DNA of 64,000 nucleotides from Nymphaea colorata (Eukaryota > Streptophyta > Magnoliopsida > Nymphaeales > Nymphaeaceae): assembly GCF_008831285.2 (NCBI RefSeq), contig NC_045144.1:19423716-19487715 (forward strand). The letters are read 5' to 3'. Below are positions 1-11,185 of the stretch, in pieces (within the stretch, counting starts at the first letter, position 1; every line of letters begins with the position of its first letter). The notes beneath the pieces are model-generated. The model saw only the letters and a list, made by a program, of their open reading frames with translations, was not told where the DNA came from and made no database searches. The translations under genes were made by a program, and so were the position numbers.

Positions 1-385
1 CAGTTGCAGTCTTACAGTGGAAACAAAGGAAACCTCATTTAACAAACAGCTGCACATGTATACACATACACACTCTCATAGTGCAATGTGTGAGAGAGAG
101 AGATCAGCATCAGCAGGAAATCCGTTTTCTTGAGATTGCAAAATCAGATATAAGTGGGTGGAGCACTAAGTTGATTAATGCTTGCTTAGAGCTTGTGAAC
201 AGATTTCCGTTCCAGTTGCTTCTGAATTGTGGTGTTATAGGAAATTTCATTGGATCATTTGCTGGTACAATTGACCAGATATGAGGATGGTTACCCTGCT
301 GTATATTTAACTGAAATTTCTGGAACGATCTGGAACCTCCCTGAAATGTTAAGACAGATAATGACCTCGAGAACGTGCAATATGA
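1..385. other. Non-coding flank, no gene seen
   Basis: No convincing exon is visible. A short (GA)n run lies near 90-104. The only open frame (67 codons from 81) has no recognisable domain. The stretch just precedes the 3'-flank homology of the broken gene copy that begins near 386. Confidence 0.5.
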
Positions 386-604
386 TTATATCCAATTCAT
401 GTACGTGATACTATGTGACAAAATGTACTTCTTTAAAGACTCAGGAGATGGTAGACTAGCATTTAGCAGTTTTAAGATTCTTCCGGGGTAAAAGAAAAAG
501 AGAACACGTGTACTTAAAACAACTGTGGTACAAAAAGATTCTTTACAGAAGCTGAACACAGGCCTTTTGCAGTGCAACACCACATGGATATTCCAGGAAA
601 AAGA

Positions 605-674
605 AAGCATCAATATCTAGCATATTCACAGAATACGGGAAGCATCAATATCTGGCATATTCACAGAATACGGG
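605..674. repeat. 35-bp tandem duplication (two copies)
   Basis: The unit beginning AAGCATCAATATCT and ending GAATACGGG occurs twice head to tail (605-639 and 640-674) with one visible mismatch. It lies in the 3' flank of the broken gene copy and is absent from the intact paralogue near 6.1 kb, so it arose after the duplication. Confidence 0.9.
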
Positions 675-704
675 CGAGTAAAATACTTAAATACATATAT
701 AGGA

Positions 705-1158
705 AAACTGAATTATTCTTCATGGTTGCTCAGAACTAAGGATGAGATATCCACAGGGGATAGCAGTGGAATATTAGGGAGCTGGGGATGAGGCGTTTCA
801 GAAGTCGATATCTTCTCAGGTTGATCAGCATCAACAACAGTGCCTTAAAATCTTCCGAAGTATAAGCTCCCTAATGCCCTCAAACGAGTGACTGATCTTC
901 TGCTTCAGAAGAAGTAAAAGAGAAACTTATTATAGCTGCCAAACTGCAGTTGCAACAATCATGATGAACAGCAAGTGGGTAATGTGGTTTTTGTCTTCAC
1001 ATTCCTGAGCTTTTGTTTCCTTTACCATAACAGGCTTCTGAAAGGTCTGCCAATCATCTCTTCTGCATGCGTCACTTGGTTCAGTGGACTCTGAGGGAGA
1101 TGTTTCGAGTCACTGATGCAGGCGAATGCTGCTCAGTTCCGGCTTTCAGCAACTGTAT
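705..1158 (-). pseudogene. Broken copy of the 3' exon of the 199-aa membrane-protein gene at 6.2-7.8 kb
   Basis: Read on the minus strand, this segment aligns along its length with exon 2 of the intact gene (6159-6611), including the acceptor (CTTGTAG before ATACAG, like CTTACAG before ATAGAG). Two lesions are visible. One is a one-base insertion in the stretch matching VTHKTASESTEP, which brings an in-frame TGA. The other is a TAA TAA pair directly after the conserved AVWQL of the membrane segment. Similarity continues into the 3' flank (to about 386) and into the intron (to about 1400), so this is a DNA-level segmental duplicate and not a retrocopy. No counterpart of exon 1 was found before the phospholipase gene starts at 1895. 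Confidence 0.85.
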
Positions 1159-1180
1159 CTACAAGTGGGAAGGTACAGTA

Positions 1181-1894
1181 TAATGGCAAAACAAGGATGA
1201 CACGTTCTGGTCACTCTTCCACAAATCGGCCATTTATCTCTCCCATTCCTTCCCGCTGAATAATGTTTTTTTCCCATATCACATAATATAGATGAAATAT
1301 ATTGCTCTTATATGCCACACAATAGATAAAAAGGAATAATTGCCGTCAATCTCCTGGCAACTAATTTCCACGAAAACTGAAGTTTTCAGTTAACCGAGCA
1401 TCTAAACATCAGTTTTTGCAGCAAGACTGATCTCAGTTAGATTTTGACTAGAGAGGTTGGACCTCGTGGGCAATCTCCTCGCTGATGATTCCGAATTAAG
1501 CCTGCACCGAATATGAGACGGCTGAATATGGACAATATCTAATAGGCTAAGTACCATCGCAGGACATAGGGTTGCAGCCGAAGTAAATACCATTGCAGGG
1601 GGGGGTGGGGGGAAAACTCTACTAATTATTATAAATTTTAAGCTTCTGCCTTTGGATATGCGTGAGGTGTCGCGCACGATCTTCAATACAAAATCTTATA
1701 TCAGAACAAATTCCACCCCAATAAATTTAGAAATAGCTGCAATTTCCAATTTTTATCCAGGATGAGATCGCCCCATGTCCGGAAATTAAGGATACTGCAC
1801 ACACTTTCACTAACGACGCACTGAAAAAGCTAGCTTTTGAAGCAAATACACGGTTGCTCCCCGCAGAAGAACCCTGTACTCTTCTCGTTACTCG
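1181..1894. other. Intergenic: upstream region of the phospholipase gene
   Basis: The left part still shows weak similarity to the intron of the gene at 6.2-7.8 kb. The right part should hold the promoter and 5' leader of the plus-strand phospholipase gene. A G-run (1598-1612, interrupted by one T) lies about 280 bases upstream of the start codon. No clear TATA box was identified. Confidence 0.5.
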
Positions 1895-4456
1895 ATGGCA
1901 GAGAATGTCCGTAGGCCACCTCTCTCGGTTGCCATCCTCCTGCTTTTTCTTGTTGGCATCTCTGGTTTCATTCAGACATCAGATGGCGTCACTCTCACAG
2001 GTCCCATCAAGACCGTTGTTGTGCTCGTCATGGAGAACAGATCCTTCGACCACATTCTCGGCTGGATGAAGGCCACTAACCCGAACATAGATGGAGTTAC
2101 AGGCAAGGAATGCAATCCGAAATCGACGCTGCACCCGGATACTGATTTTATCTGCTTCACAGATGGTGCTGAATATGTTGATCCGAATCCCGGGCACGAT
2201 TTCGAAGCGGTCACTGAACAACTGTTTGGCTCTGTCAACGCGACCGGAGCGAATTCAGTCCCTCCGATGAATGGTTTTGTTCAGCAGGCTCTTGGGGTCA
2301 GTTCGGACCTGCCGGGGAAAGTAATGCAGGGTTTCAGGCCGGAATCAATACCGGTTTACAAGACGTTGGTAGAAGAATTCGCTGTCTTCAATCGGTGGTT
2401 CTCCTCTCTTCCAGGTCCAACACAACCGAACCGCCTATTCATCTACTCTGCAACCTCGCATGGCGCAACCGGTCATCTCCCTAGGCAGTTAGCTGGAGGG
2501 TATCCGCAGAAGACAATCTTTGATTCAGTCCATGAATCTGGATTGAGCTTTGGGGTCTACTTCCAAAGTATTCCTACAACTTTGTTCCTTAAGAATATGA
2601 GAAAATTGAAGTACATATCAAACTTTCATTTCTATGATTTAAAGTTCAAGAGAGATGCAAGAAATGGGAAGTTGCCTAACTTGTGTCTGATTGAGCCTAG
2701 ATACTATGATTTGAAAATAATTGAAGCAAATGATGATCACCCATCACATGATGTATCGAATGGGCAGAGACTCGTAAAGGAGGTGTACGAAACCTTGAGG
2801 TCCAGCCCTCAGTGGAACGAAACTTTGTTGATTATCACATATGATGAACATGGAGGATTTTTTGATCATGTTCCAACCCCTGCACAAAATGTGCCAAATC
2901 CTGATGGAAATACTGGTCCTGCTCCATATTTTTTCAAGTTTGATAGGTTGGGAGTTCGAGTTCCAACAATAATGGTGTCTCCGTGGATCAAAAAAGGGAC
3001 AGGTATGCTTTTTCCTTACATGAATGGAACGTTTGCTCTTGCGTTTCTTGCGAGTTCTTTTACTGCATGTCTTCTCTCTTTTCTGTTTCCTCTGATTCAC
3101 AAGCTTCTTGAACCAGCAGCACCGCCTTGTGTGGTTCATCTCCTGCTGCAGTTGGTGTAGAGTGCAGCGAGGCGAGGTCCATATGGACTTGGAGATCTTT
3201 TTAGCATGCATCTTTGCTTTTGTCTCTGTAATTGATTGACAGTCACTTTATTGTTTAGAAACAGTAGGCAGTTCCGTTTATCTGTTATACTCACTTTTGC
3301 TTTTAAAAGCACAAGAACAACCATTTGCACTTGCATCTCTGTCATCAAAGTAACTTTTCCAGTTATCAACCGCAAGATGTGTATGATCTTTTCAATCTTC
3401 TCTGACTAGTGGTCGAAAAACGGAGTGTTCATGGGTGCGGTTATCATGATCCTGAAGGAGCTTTTGGATCAAGGTTGTTTGAGAGTGCAAGGTTGCATGT
3501 GTGCTTTAGGCTCTAAGGGAAGAGAGGAAGTACTCTTTTGCTTTATGTATGAAATTGACTCTTAAGGGAGAAGGAAAGAGTACAGATTTCATTCCCAACC
3601 TTTACTTTTGAACCTTACGTGGAGCTATGGTAGTTTTGATTCTTTCTTATTATTTTTAATGTAATGAAGATAAGAGATTAACCTTTTTGTGATCCTTCAT
3701 TTTGTTCGTGACAAATGAAATATGGAATTATGACCAACGCGGGCAGCTACCTGATCACAACTACAAAATACTAAAAATCGTCACCAAATTAGCAAATTCT
3801 CAAGCAGTTAACATCTCTCTCACACACACATACTTCACCAATTCATAATGGGATGTTCAATTGATAAGCCTGTTTATTTTACTTGTTTCTGTTACAGTGA
3901 TCGGCAGGCCACAAGGACCCACTCCAAGTTCTGAGTATGAACATTCGTCTATACCAGCAACTATCAAGAAGTTGTTCAACCTAAACTCCAACTTTTTGAC
4001 CCACAGAGATGCATGGGCAGGAACTTTTGAGCAAATTGTAGGGGACTTACAGGCACCAAGAACAGACTGCCCAGGTAATGTCTCTCTGCTCTTATACAGA
4101 AGAACGTGTACATTCTTTCTTATGCAAGGCTTATACCTGACAGTGGATTGGTTTCAGTGGTTCTGCCTTCTGTATCAAAGAAACTAAGAACTACAGCAGC
4201 TAAAGAAGACACAAATTTGTCAGAGTTTCAAACCGAGTTAGTTCACCTTGCAGCAGTCCTGAATGGTGATCAAGTTTTAAGCAGCTTTCCAGATGAAACA
4301 AGCAGGAGAATGAGTGTAAAAGATGGAGATGAGTATGTGAGCGGTGCTGTCTCAAGATTCATGGAAGCTAGTAAAGAAGCCAAGAAGCTGGGAGCAGATG
4401 AGTCTGCCATTGTTGACATGAGATCATCACTAACAACCAGAAAGAAGCTGCCTTGA
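1895..4456 (+). CDS. NPC: Non-specific phospholipase C (phosphoesterase family), NPC2/NPC6 type
   Basis: Model: join(1895..3002, 3898..4074, 4158..4456), 527 aa, with both introns in phase 1. NPC enzymes hydrolyse phosphatidylcholine and related phospholipids to diacylglycerol, in lipid remodelling and signalling. Seen: a hydrophobic N-terminal signal at residues 8-28, ENRSFDH at 47-53, TQPNR near 176-180, DDHPSHD near 280-286, [11 protein letters not shown] at 315-325, then GPAP and [12 protein letters not shown] before intron 1. Exon 2 carries [15 protein letters not shown] and [13 protein letters not shown]. Exon 3 carries LSEFQ...LAAVLNGD and ends with the family's MRSSLTTR tail. The ENRSFDH and DEHGG motifs are the catalytic-site motifs of the family, and both are intact. 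Length is normal for the family (about 510-540 aa). Wording around SIPTTLF, NGD and the tail is closer to NPC2/NPC6 than NPC1, from memory of those proteins. No lesion seen. Confidence 0.95.
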
Positions 4457-6158
4457 GTTGCATTAGTGAACGGATGTAGAAAAACTATACAACGAAAATA
4501 TGACTTAGCAAAGTCAGTTTATGGTGTATCCAAATGTCTTGAAGTTCTTGAAGATGTGAAAAATCAATTGGTGAAGAAGAAATGTAATTTAGTATTCGTT
4601 CATACTAACAAATTGACGGCTTAATATGAATTCTCATCTTCCATGCTTGGATTTCCTTTTATCTCATTCTATGAAGAGAATATCCGAAGTAAAACCGTTA
4701 TTCTGTGTCCTAAAATTTAGGCGTACATGTTATTCTTGAGCAGCCTTTCTGCCATACACTAGACAGAAGATTCAAAAGCTCAGTTTGTCGTTGTCTATGG
4801 CGCCCTGTTAGGTCCAGAATAATCACAATCACTGAATTAGGTTGCTTCATGCTTTACTTGTTCGTCGCCAACTTCTGTGTTCTTTATCAGCACTTGGGTC
4901 AAACAGCTTGATCTAGGGCTTAAAAACTGGGTGCACATGGAACATTAAAACACTAAGACGCTAAGACTCAAGGTAAGAGCTGCTTGTCTAACGGTCACAT
5001 ACTTAAGTGGACAATAGACTGTGTACCGTAACTTGTATCGGTCAGACTAATAGACACGCTGAATCACAACGTATCATGATGCATCATAAATGTATCATAA
5101 ACTTATTTTTTAATTAAACAATAGAAATAAGGGAAAATAAGAAAAATTATGTTCTCTATAAAAACATGTCGTACATAAATATAAGTTTATATTGATATGA
5201 ACATTCATCGATTTAAGTGTTTAACGAAACATGATCTAATGTCATAAGCCATAACACATTAACAAATATGTTTAAGTGATACTTCTCAAGTTCAAATAGT
5301 TCAACGCAAATAATGAATGAAAATACCACCATTATCATTTTCTTCATTATTGTTATCATTGTCATTTGTGTCACCTTATTCAAATTGTCCCTCAAATCAG
5401 CAACTCCTCTCTTAGACAATTTCACCTTGAAAGAGGCAAAACACTCTCCCTCAACTTTTATAAATGTTTACAAATGACTGGAAAAAACTACAAAGGGTTT
5501 TAAAACTCAATTTGAAAAAGGAGGCTCAGACTCCCATTTTCGCGTGTTGATCTCGCATCATAAGATACAGGACGTATCGTCCAATAGAGTAAGATACATA
5601 CATAAGATACACGTGAGCTATATCACTTTTTAAGATACGTGTGGTGTATCGTATCATATTTTTTTAATATACATAATTCATATCATAAGATACGAGCAGC
5701 ACTGCTGTAAACATCAAATAAAAGGTGATTGGTGAAATACTAAGGTGATAAATACTTGATTAGAGATTGAGAACAGACTGAATTCCAATACTGCTCTTGA
5801 ATTTTGGTTCTTAAGGAATTTGGTTGAATTGGTTTCTCATACAGTTGACCATATGAGGGGGCTAGTCGTACCTGCCGTAGATCCTGGTTTTAATTCAAGC
5901 ATATGCAGCATGACCATGTCCCATATATCTTTTAGGAGTCTAGAGATTCTACAAACTTTTAGCAGCTTCAGAGTTCTTGAGGGAAGGAAAAGGAGAGTGC
6001 CTACTTTATACGTTACAGACAAACAAGATAATTCACGGAAGCCGAACGAAAACCTCCTGCAGTGTAGTGGAATACACAAATTCCTCGGGGAAAAAAAAAA
6101 ACACCAATGTCTTCTATCCACAGCTTACAGACAATTATATAGCAAAACTGAGGCAGAA
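4457..6158. other. Intergenic, with ATACGTATC-rich repeat and 3' flank of the minus-strand gene
   Basis: No gene seen. From about 5050 to 5700 the DNA is dense in GTATC/GATAC words (for example ACGTATCATGATGC, AAGATACACGTG, GTATCGTATC), suggesting a decayed repeat or MITE. From about 5800 to 6158 the sequence is the 3' flank of the minus-strand gene that follows and is similar to the 386-705 stretch. Confidence 0.5.
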
Positions 6159-7847
6159 TCATTTTTCTTCATTGCTTGGAACTAAGTATGAGAAATCCAC
6201 AGGGGATAGCTCTGGAATTTGAGGGAGTTGGATAAGGGGCGTTTCAATAGTAGGGATCATCTCAGATTTATCAGCATCAACAAGTGCCCTCTTAAATCTT
6301 CCAAAGAGTAAGCCCCCTATTGCTCTAAAGGGGTCACTTATCTTCTGCTTGAGAAGAAATAAAAGAGAAAATTCTGATAGCTGCCAAACTGCAGTTGCAA
6401 CAATCATGATAGACAGCAACCAGTGAGTAGTATGGTTCTGTCTTTTCACTTTTCCGAGCTCTTTAAGTATTTCTTCCGCCATTGCAGGCTTCTCAATGCT
6501 CTGCGAATCATCCATCGAACATACTTCACTTGGTTCGGTGGACTCTGAAGCAGTTTTGTGAGTTACCGATGCAGGCAAATTATGCTCAGTTCCAGCCTTC
6601 AACGACTCTATCTGTAAGTCGAACGGGTCAGTACAAAGGAAAAAAAGGAAAGATGATCATCAGTTTGCAATTGATCAGTTTATTACTACTCCCACTCCTT
6701 GCCTCCCGATAAACAAACAAACCGAAGCTCGAAATTACATAATCTTTCGAAATCTACTGCATCTTTCGAAATTTACTGCTCTTATCTACACATAAACACA
6801 ATGGGTCAAATAGAATAACATCCAACAATTTCTTCCCAAGGAAAAAAAAAATCGAACTTTACGTGCATAATCTCTAGGCATTCTGCGAGCATCCATAGCT
6901 TATGAAGCCATAATGGTATACATCTGTCAGGGATCATATGAGGTACTATTAGGTTCTGACACTGACTGGTAAACGAAGTTTAAGTAGAGCTGAAGTATAC
7001 TTTGTCTTTGATTACATCATCCTCTTAAGAAACTTAAAGGCAGATTCTGATTTGCAACTCAAACTAAACATATGCAAACAGTTTCTAAAAGCTAAGGTAT
7101 GCAATCTCAAACTTGATACTCTGCTTCTCAAACCATAAGCTTGCCTTCTGTAAGTGAAAATCACAAGATTATCAACTGATAAAGAATATGAGGGAAAAAT
7201 AGAATGATCACAAACAACTTGAAAGTACACAACAAAAGCAAGAGGATTGGAACATGAATTGACTTGGTTCACGGTATCCGGTATTCTGGTTGGATTACAT
7301 GGACAAAATCTGCCTTCGACTCAATGATATCAGTGCTTCCGACTATGGCGTTTCTGTATCGAAGAAATATCTTCGAGATCACATAAGCAACTTCCAAGGA
7401 GACCATGTTTGCCCATCTGTCGTACTAACAGGGAAACTCTTATGATGAGATCATTCTCATTTCAAAATCAAACAATACCATAGTAAATACGCTTGGACTA
7501 ATCCATCTCTAGTTCTTGTGATGATTAAGGAAACACATCACAGGGCACGAAACGAATAATCGCCCACTTGAGTTCTCCATGGGAAAACGGCAAACAGACC
7601 AATGAAGGAAATAGAAATGACCCAAAAACGAAAATTGGCAGACTGAGCATCCAAAGAAATCGGAGAGAAAAAACAGGGTGAGTAGTGCGAGTGAGCCCAC
7701 CTGGGATAACAACCGGGAAAGCAAGAGACGGTCTTCCTCATCGGTGAGGACGTGGCTGTCAGAGGCGCCACTATCTTCCCTCTCCTCCTCTATGAGCCGT
7801 TCGATGGCAGTTTGGATCGTCTTCAAGCTCTGCCTCTTCCTCTCCAT
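6159..7847 (-). CDS. Small single-span membrane protein of unknown function
   Basis: Model: complement(join(6159..6611, 7701..7847)), 199 aa, one phase-0 intron (donor CAG/GTGGG, acceptor CTTACAG). I do not recognise the family. Visible: a charged, probably coiled N-terminus (ERKRQSLKTIQ, IERLIEEERED, EEDRLLLSRLLSQIESLK), a Ser/Thr/Glu-rich linker (about residues 60-100), then one hydrophobic segment at about 112-137 (HWLLSIMIVATAVWQ...SLLFLL), followed by a basic patch and a Pro-rich tail ending SNEEK. The start is the ATG at 7847; an in-frame TGA lies a few codons upstream. A partial, broken duplicate lies at 705-1158, beyond the phospholipase gene. The conserved reading frame and clean splice sites argue for a working gene. 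Confidence 0.75.
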
Positions 7848-8625
7848 CTCTTCCAAGTTTCACCACTCGCTCTCTCTCTTCAGGAACTTGTTCTGGTAAG
7901 TGTCCACCCGGCGCCCCGATGGCCGGAGTTTTTGGCGGGGCGTCGTGATAACGACCGCAAGGGTTTGACCGGAGGGTGCGTCACACTGTCGATAAATTGA
8001 TGATGCGCATAAGTAGCGGGTTAAAAGGTGAGAGCCACGATAACAACCGGAATTTTAGAAAAGCTTTCTACCTTTGGCACATTGACTTTTTTCTTTCTTT
8101 CTTTAAAACAAGTTTGGTGGCTGAGATCAAATATTTATGAAACAGAAACATGTGACGATTGATTAAGATGCTGACCATGAAAATTCTGCAAGAATGGCAT
8201 CAATCATGAGAGTGCAATGATCCATTAATTTTAATTTCATTTCTAAACTGACTTTGTTATTTTTCATTTATAAATAAATACTATAATCTTTTTCTCTTTT
8301 ATACGAGAATAGTACGCAAGATAAGTGTAAATTAAAGATGGTCTTTGGTAAGAAGAGTTTTGTGTTTTTGTGTTGTTGGAACGTACGCTCTTAAAACACG
8401 TATTTCAAAAATACTGTTGTTTCAATATATAATTATATCCAGTGTTTGATGGTTGGATTTAAAACATCATTCATAATCGCATCATTCTTTTTTATTTTTT
8501 TTGCTATGACAGTTATTGTGTTTCGAACAGGGGACGGTTTGAGTAGCTCAAGCCTCAAGTAATTGGAATTCAGATTTAGACTTGGTTTTTTTAAAATTGA
8601 AATTCAGATCCTACTAATTAAAATC

Positions 8626-8627
<2 letters not shown>

Positions 8628-8684
<57 letters not shown>
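8628..8684. repeat. (TA)n microsatellite
   Basis: About 28 uninterrupted TA units. The Tyr-Ile run predicted across it is an artefact of the repeat. Confidence 0.97.
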
Positions 8685-8688
<4 letters not shown>

Positions 8689-9133
8689 GGTAAACAAAAA
8701 GAATATTCACCAAAAACCATGGCCTCATCCATTTCTCCCATTCCCCAAGATACCAGGCCTGGCATTCATATATACCCAAGTTCTTTTACCCGTTCTCAGC
8801 GAATTTAAGACTCAAATTTTGCATTGCCAGCCTGAATCCCATGAGTATTCGGACTCGAGTGCCTTTACCAAATCCAAATAAATGCATTTGAAATTGAATA
8901 AATAATCGGGTAATACCTGATCCATTTGCATCAGTGAATCAATGCAAGGAACGGCACGTTTGTCTTCGAATGTAGAGAGGTGCAAATCAACTCTTCAATG
9001 GAAAAGTTCAATTTATCTTTCTTAATTGATTTTTCTATGAGTTGGCACTCTTTATAGCCACCTGATCTATAGATCAAACAGGACAAGGTTAGCCACACAA
9101 GCGGCCATATTGGGCAGTAGTTGATATGCCTGG

Positions 9134-9136
<3 letters not shown>

Positions 9137-9181
<45 letters not shown>

Positions 9182-9182
9182 G
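9137..9182. repeat. (CA)n(TA)n compound microsatellite
   Basis: About 17 CA units followed by four TA units. Confidence 0.95.
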
Positions 9183-9491
9183 ACGAACAATCTGGAACCT
9201 TTTTACTTTCCAAGGTTGTTTTAATGGGAGGGTCATATTCTGAAAATGCATTTATGCACATGAACTTCAGAAACATGAATTTATGAATCCGATTGAACAA
9301 AAAAACACGAGATTGATGGGCATTCGGTGTTAACCAACTATTTACACGAAAAATAAGAGCTTACAACAGTCATATGTATGAAGCCATAGTTCACCTAGTG
9401 GCATGATATATACTGTACACGCTTCAGTTGCATAAAATCTATTTCAAGAAACTCCTTTTCTTTTGCATTAGTTGATAGGAATATGGACACC

Positions 9492-11150
9492 CTACTGATA
9501 TCTGAATTGGTTCATGTCATCAGCCTCCATGGAATCATCATGACAATGTGTATCCTTTATCTGTCTTTCGGCCTGCAGGAATAAAGAGAAATTACTGGAT
9601 GCTAGAGGGATCGCTCAGTGTCCACACAAGTAAAAGCACAAACTGCAACAGCATTTGTAACAGAAGGATCCTTAAATGCTCATGCTACTGGATATTTGTG
9701 TCATAAACTCATCTAACCTTAGCTTGCTTATAGCTTTCAAGCATACGTCGATATTGGTGGCGAGCATCAGGAGAATCAACCAGGGAAAGCACTCGAGAGA
9801 GAGCTTCGTCGAGAGCCAAATCCACTTTCTGTTTCCGGAATACTTTTAGTATGTCATCATCTTCATCCAAGTCAACTGTTGAGTCTTGCTCTGCTCTGAA
9901 ACCTCGCAAACCTGCACCTTTACGACGCCAGCGCAGTATGACCTTTTCAAGAACTCCAACGGTCCACACAAATTCTCTGTATTTTTTACGAACCTGGTGT
10001 CCTCGGACATGAGCCTGCCAAGTCACCAAAAAAGGGGATACAAAATAAAAACAAGATTCAAGTGTATAAAGAAATCAGATCTCTAAGGAACAGAAAAAAT
10101 GCTAATAACATCACAATTGTAAATTCTGAAAAGAAATATAAAACTTAGAGCCCTTGATCCTTTCCTCCAAAGCCATAAAGCAACCCAGATAAATCTACCT
10201 ACAAAACATTGACACAGTATGAAGATTGATCTGCTGAAGTAGGCTATTGATAAAACAGTCACTATAACATGTAAACTGAAAAGTGGAAACACACCTGGAT
10301 TTTCACTACATTCCGTCGAAGCATTAGGAAATCTTTACGTCCTTTCCAACTTAGATATTTCCTTTGAATACGGGTAGCTGCAACATCTAACCTGTGATCA
10401 TGAAGACTACGAAAGGCCTTGTGAAGCTTTGATGCCGCTACTAGTCCACGAATGTCATCTTGAGTCATACCACACTCATCATATTGGTTTGCACCTTTCT
10501 GCTGCCGCTTTCTGAAGGAATGAGCACGGAAAGCAGACTGTATGCGTGCAGCAGCCTGAGCTGCATTCCTCACAGCTGCCAAAGAATCCTTCAGTGAGAG
10601 CTGATCCTCTGTGACACCCAACTGGAGCTGAACACTGCTCCTTTCTGATATGCTTTCCACAGTTTTTTCTGCCTCAACAGCAGCAGACCCTTTAGAAATT
10701 TCAGTTTCACCCAGTGTAAGTGATGAAAGATGACTTGTAAGTGCAACCTCTGAAAGATATGCTGCAAGTCCCTTATGCCCATTGGCAGCAGCAATAGCTG
10801 CAGCTGTTCTACCAGATGGCTCTTGTGAAGTAGGATCTGTCACAGCACCAGCAAATGCCCCAGCAGCTAGAAGAGCAGCAACCATTTTTTCCCTACAAGA
10901 TTAGTTTCCCTAGAACTCCATTAGATTACAAATATCTTTCCGGCTTTTCAACATTTTTAAGATAAACGATACAATGAAGGACATTTAACTATTTAAAAGT
11001 TATTCAGACATTACTGACAGCACATGACAATGTTGCCGAGCTGAACACTAATCTATGTTACATGGGTTTGGGTGTGGATACAATCATACAAGTGCCAACC
11101 AATCTCATCAAAGGACTTGCGTGGGCTGTGCAGGAGACACTGCTATACAT

Positions 11151-11185
<35 letters not shown>

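Larger units (their letters stand above)
7848..9491. other. Intergenic between two minus-strand genes
   Basis: The right end of the upstream gene (promoter and leader, about 7848-8050) is GC-richer. The rest is AT-rich and holds two microsatellites, listed separately. Around 8700-8900 there is degenerate transposon-like sequence. The 3' UTR of the CAMTA gene should occupy the last few hundred bases. No coding region seen. Confidence 0.5.

Noticed and set aside
2744-3375. Minus-strand open frames over the NPC gene
   Set aside because: Antisense to the conserved NPC coding exon and its first intron, with no recognisable domain.
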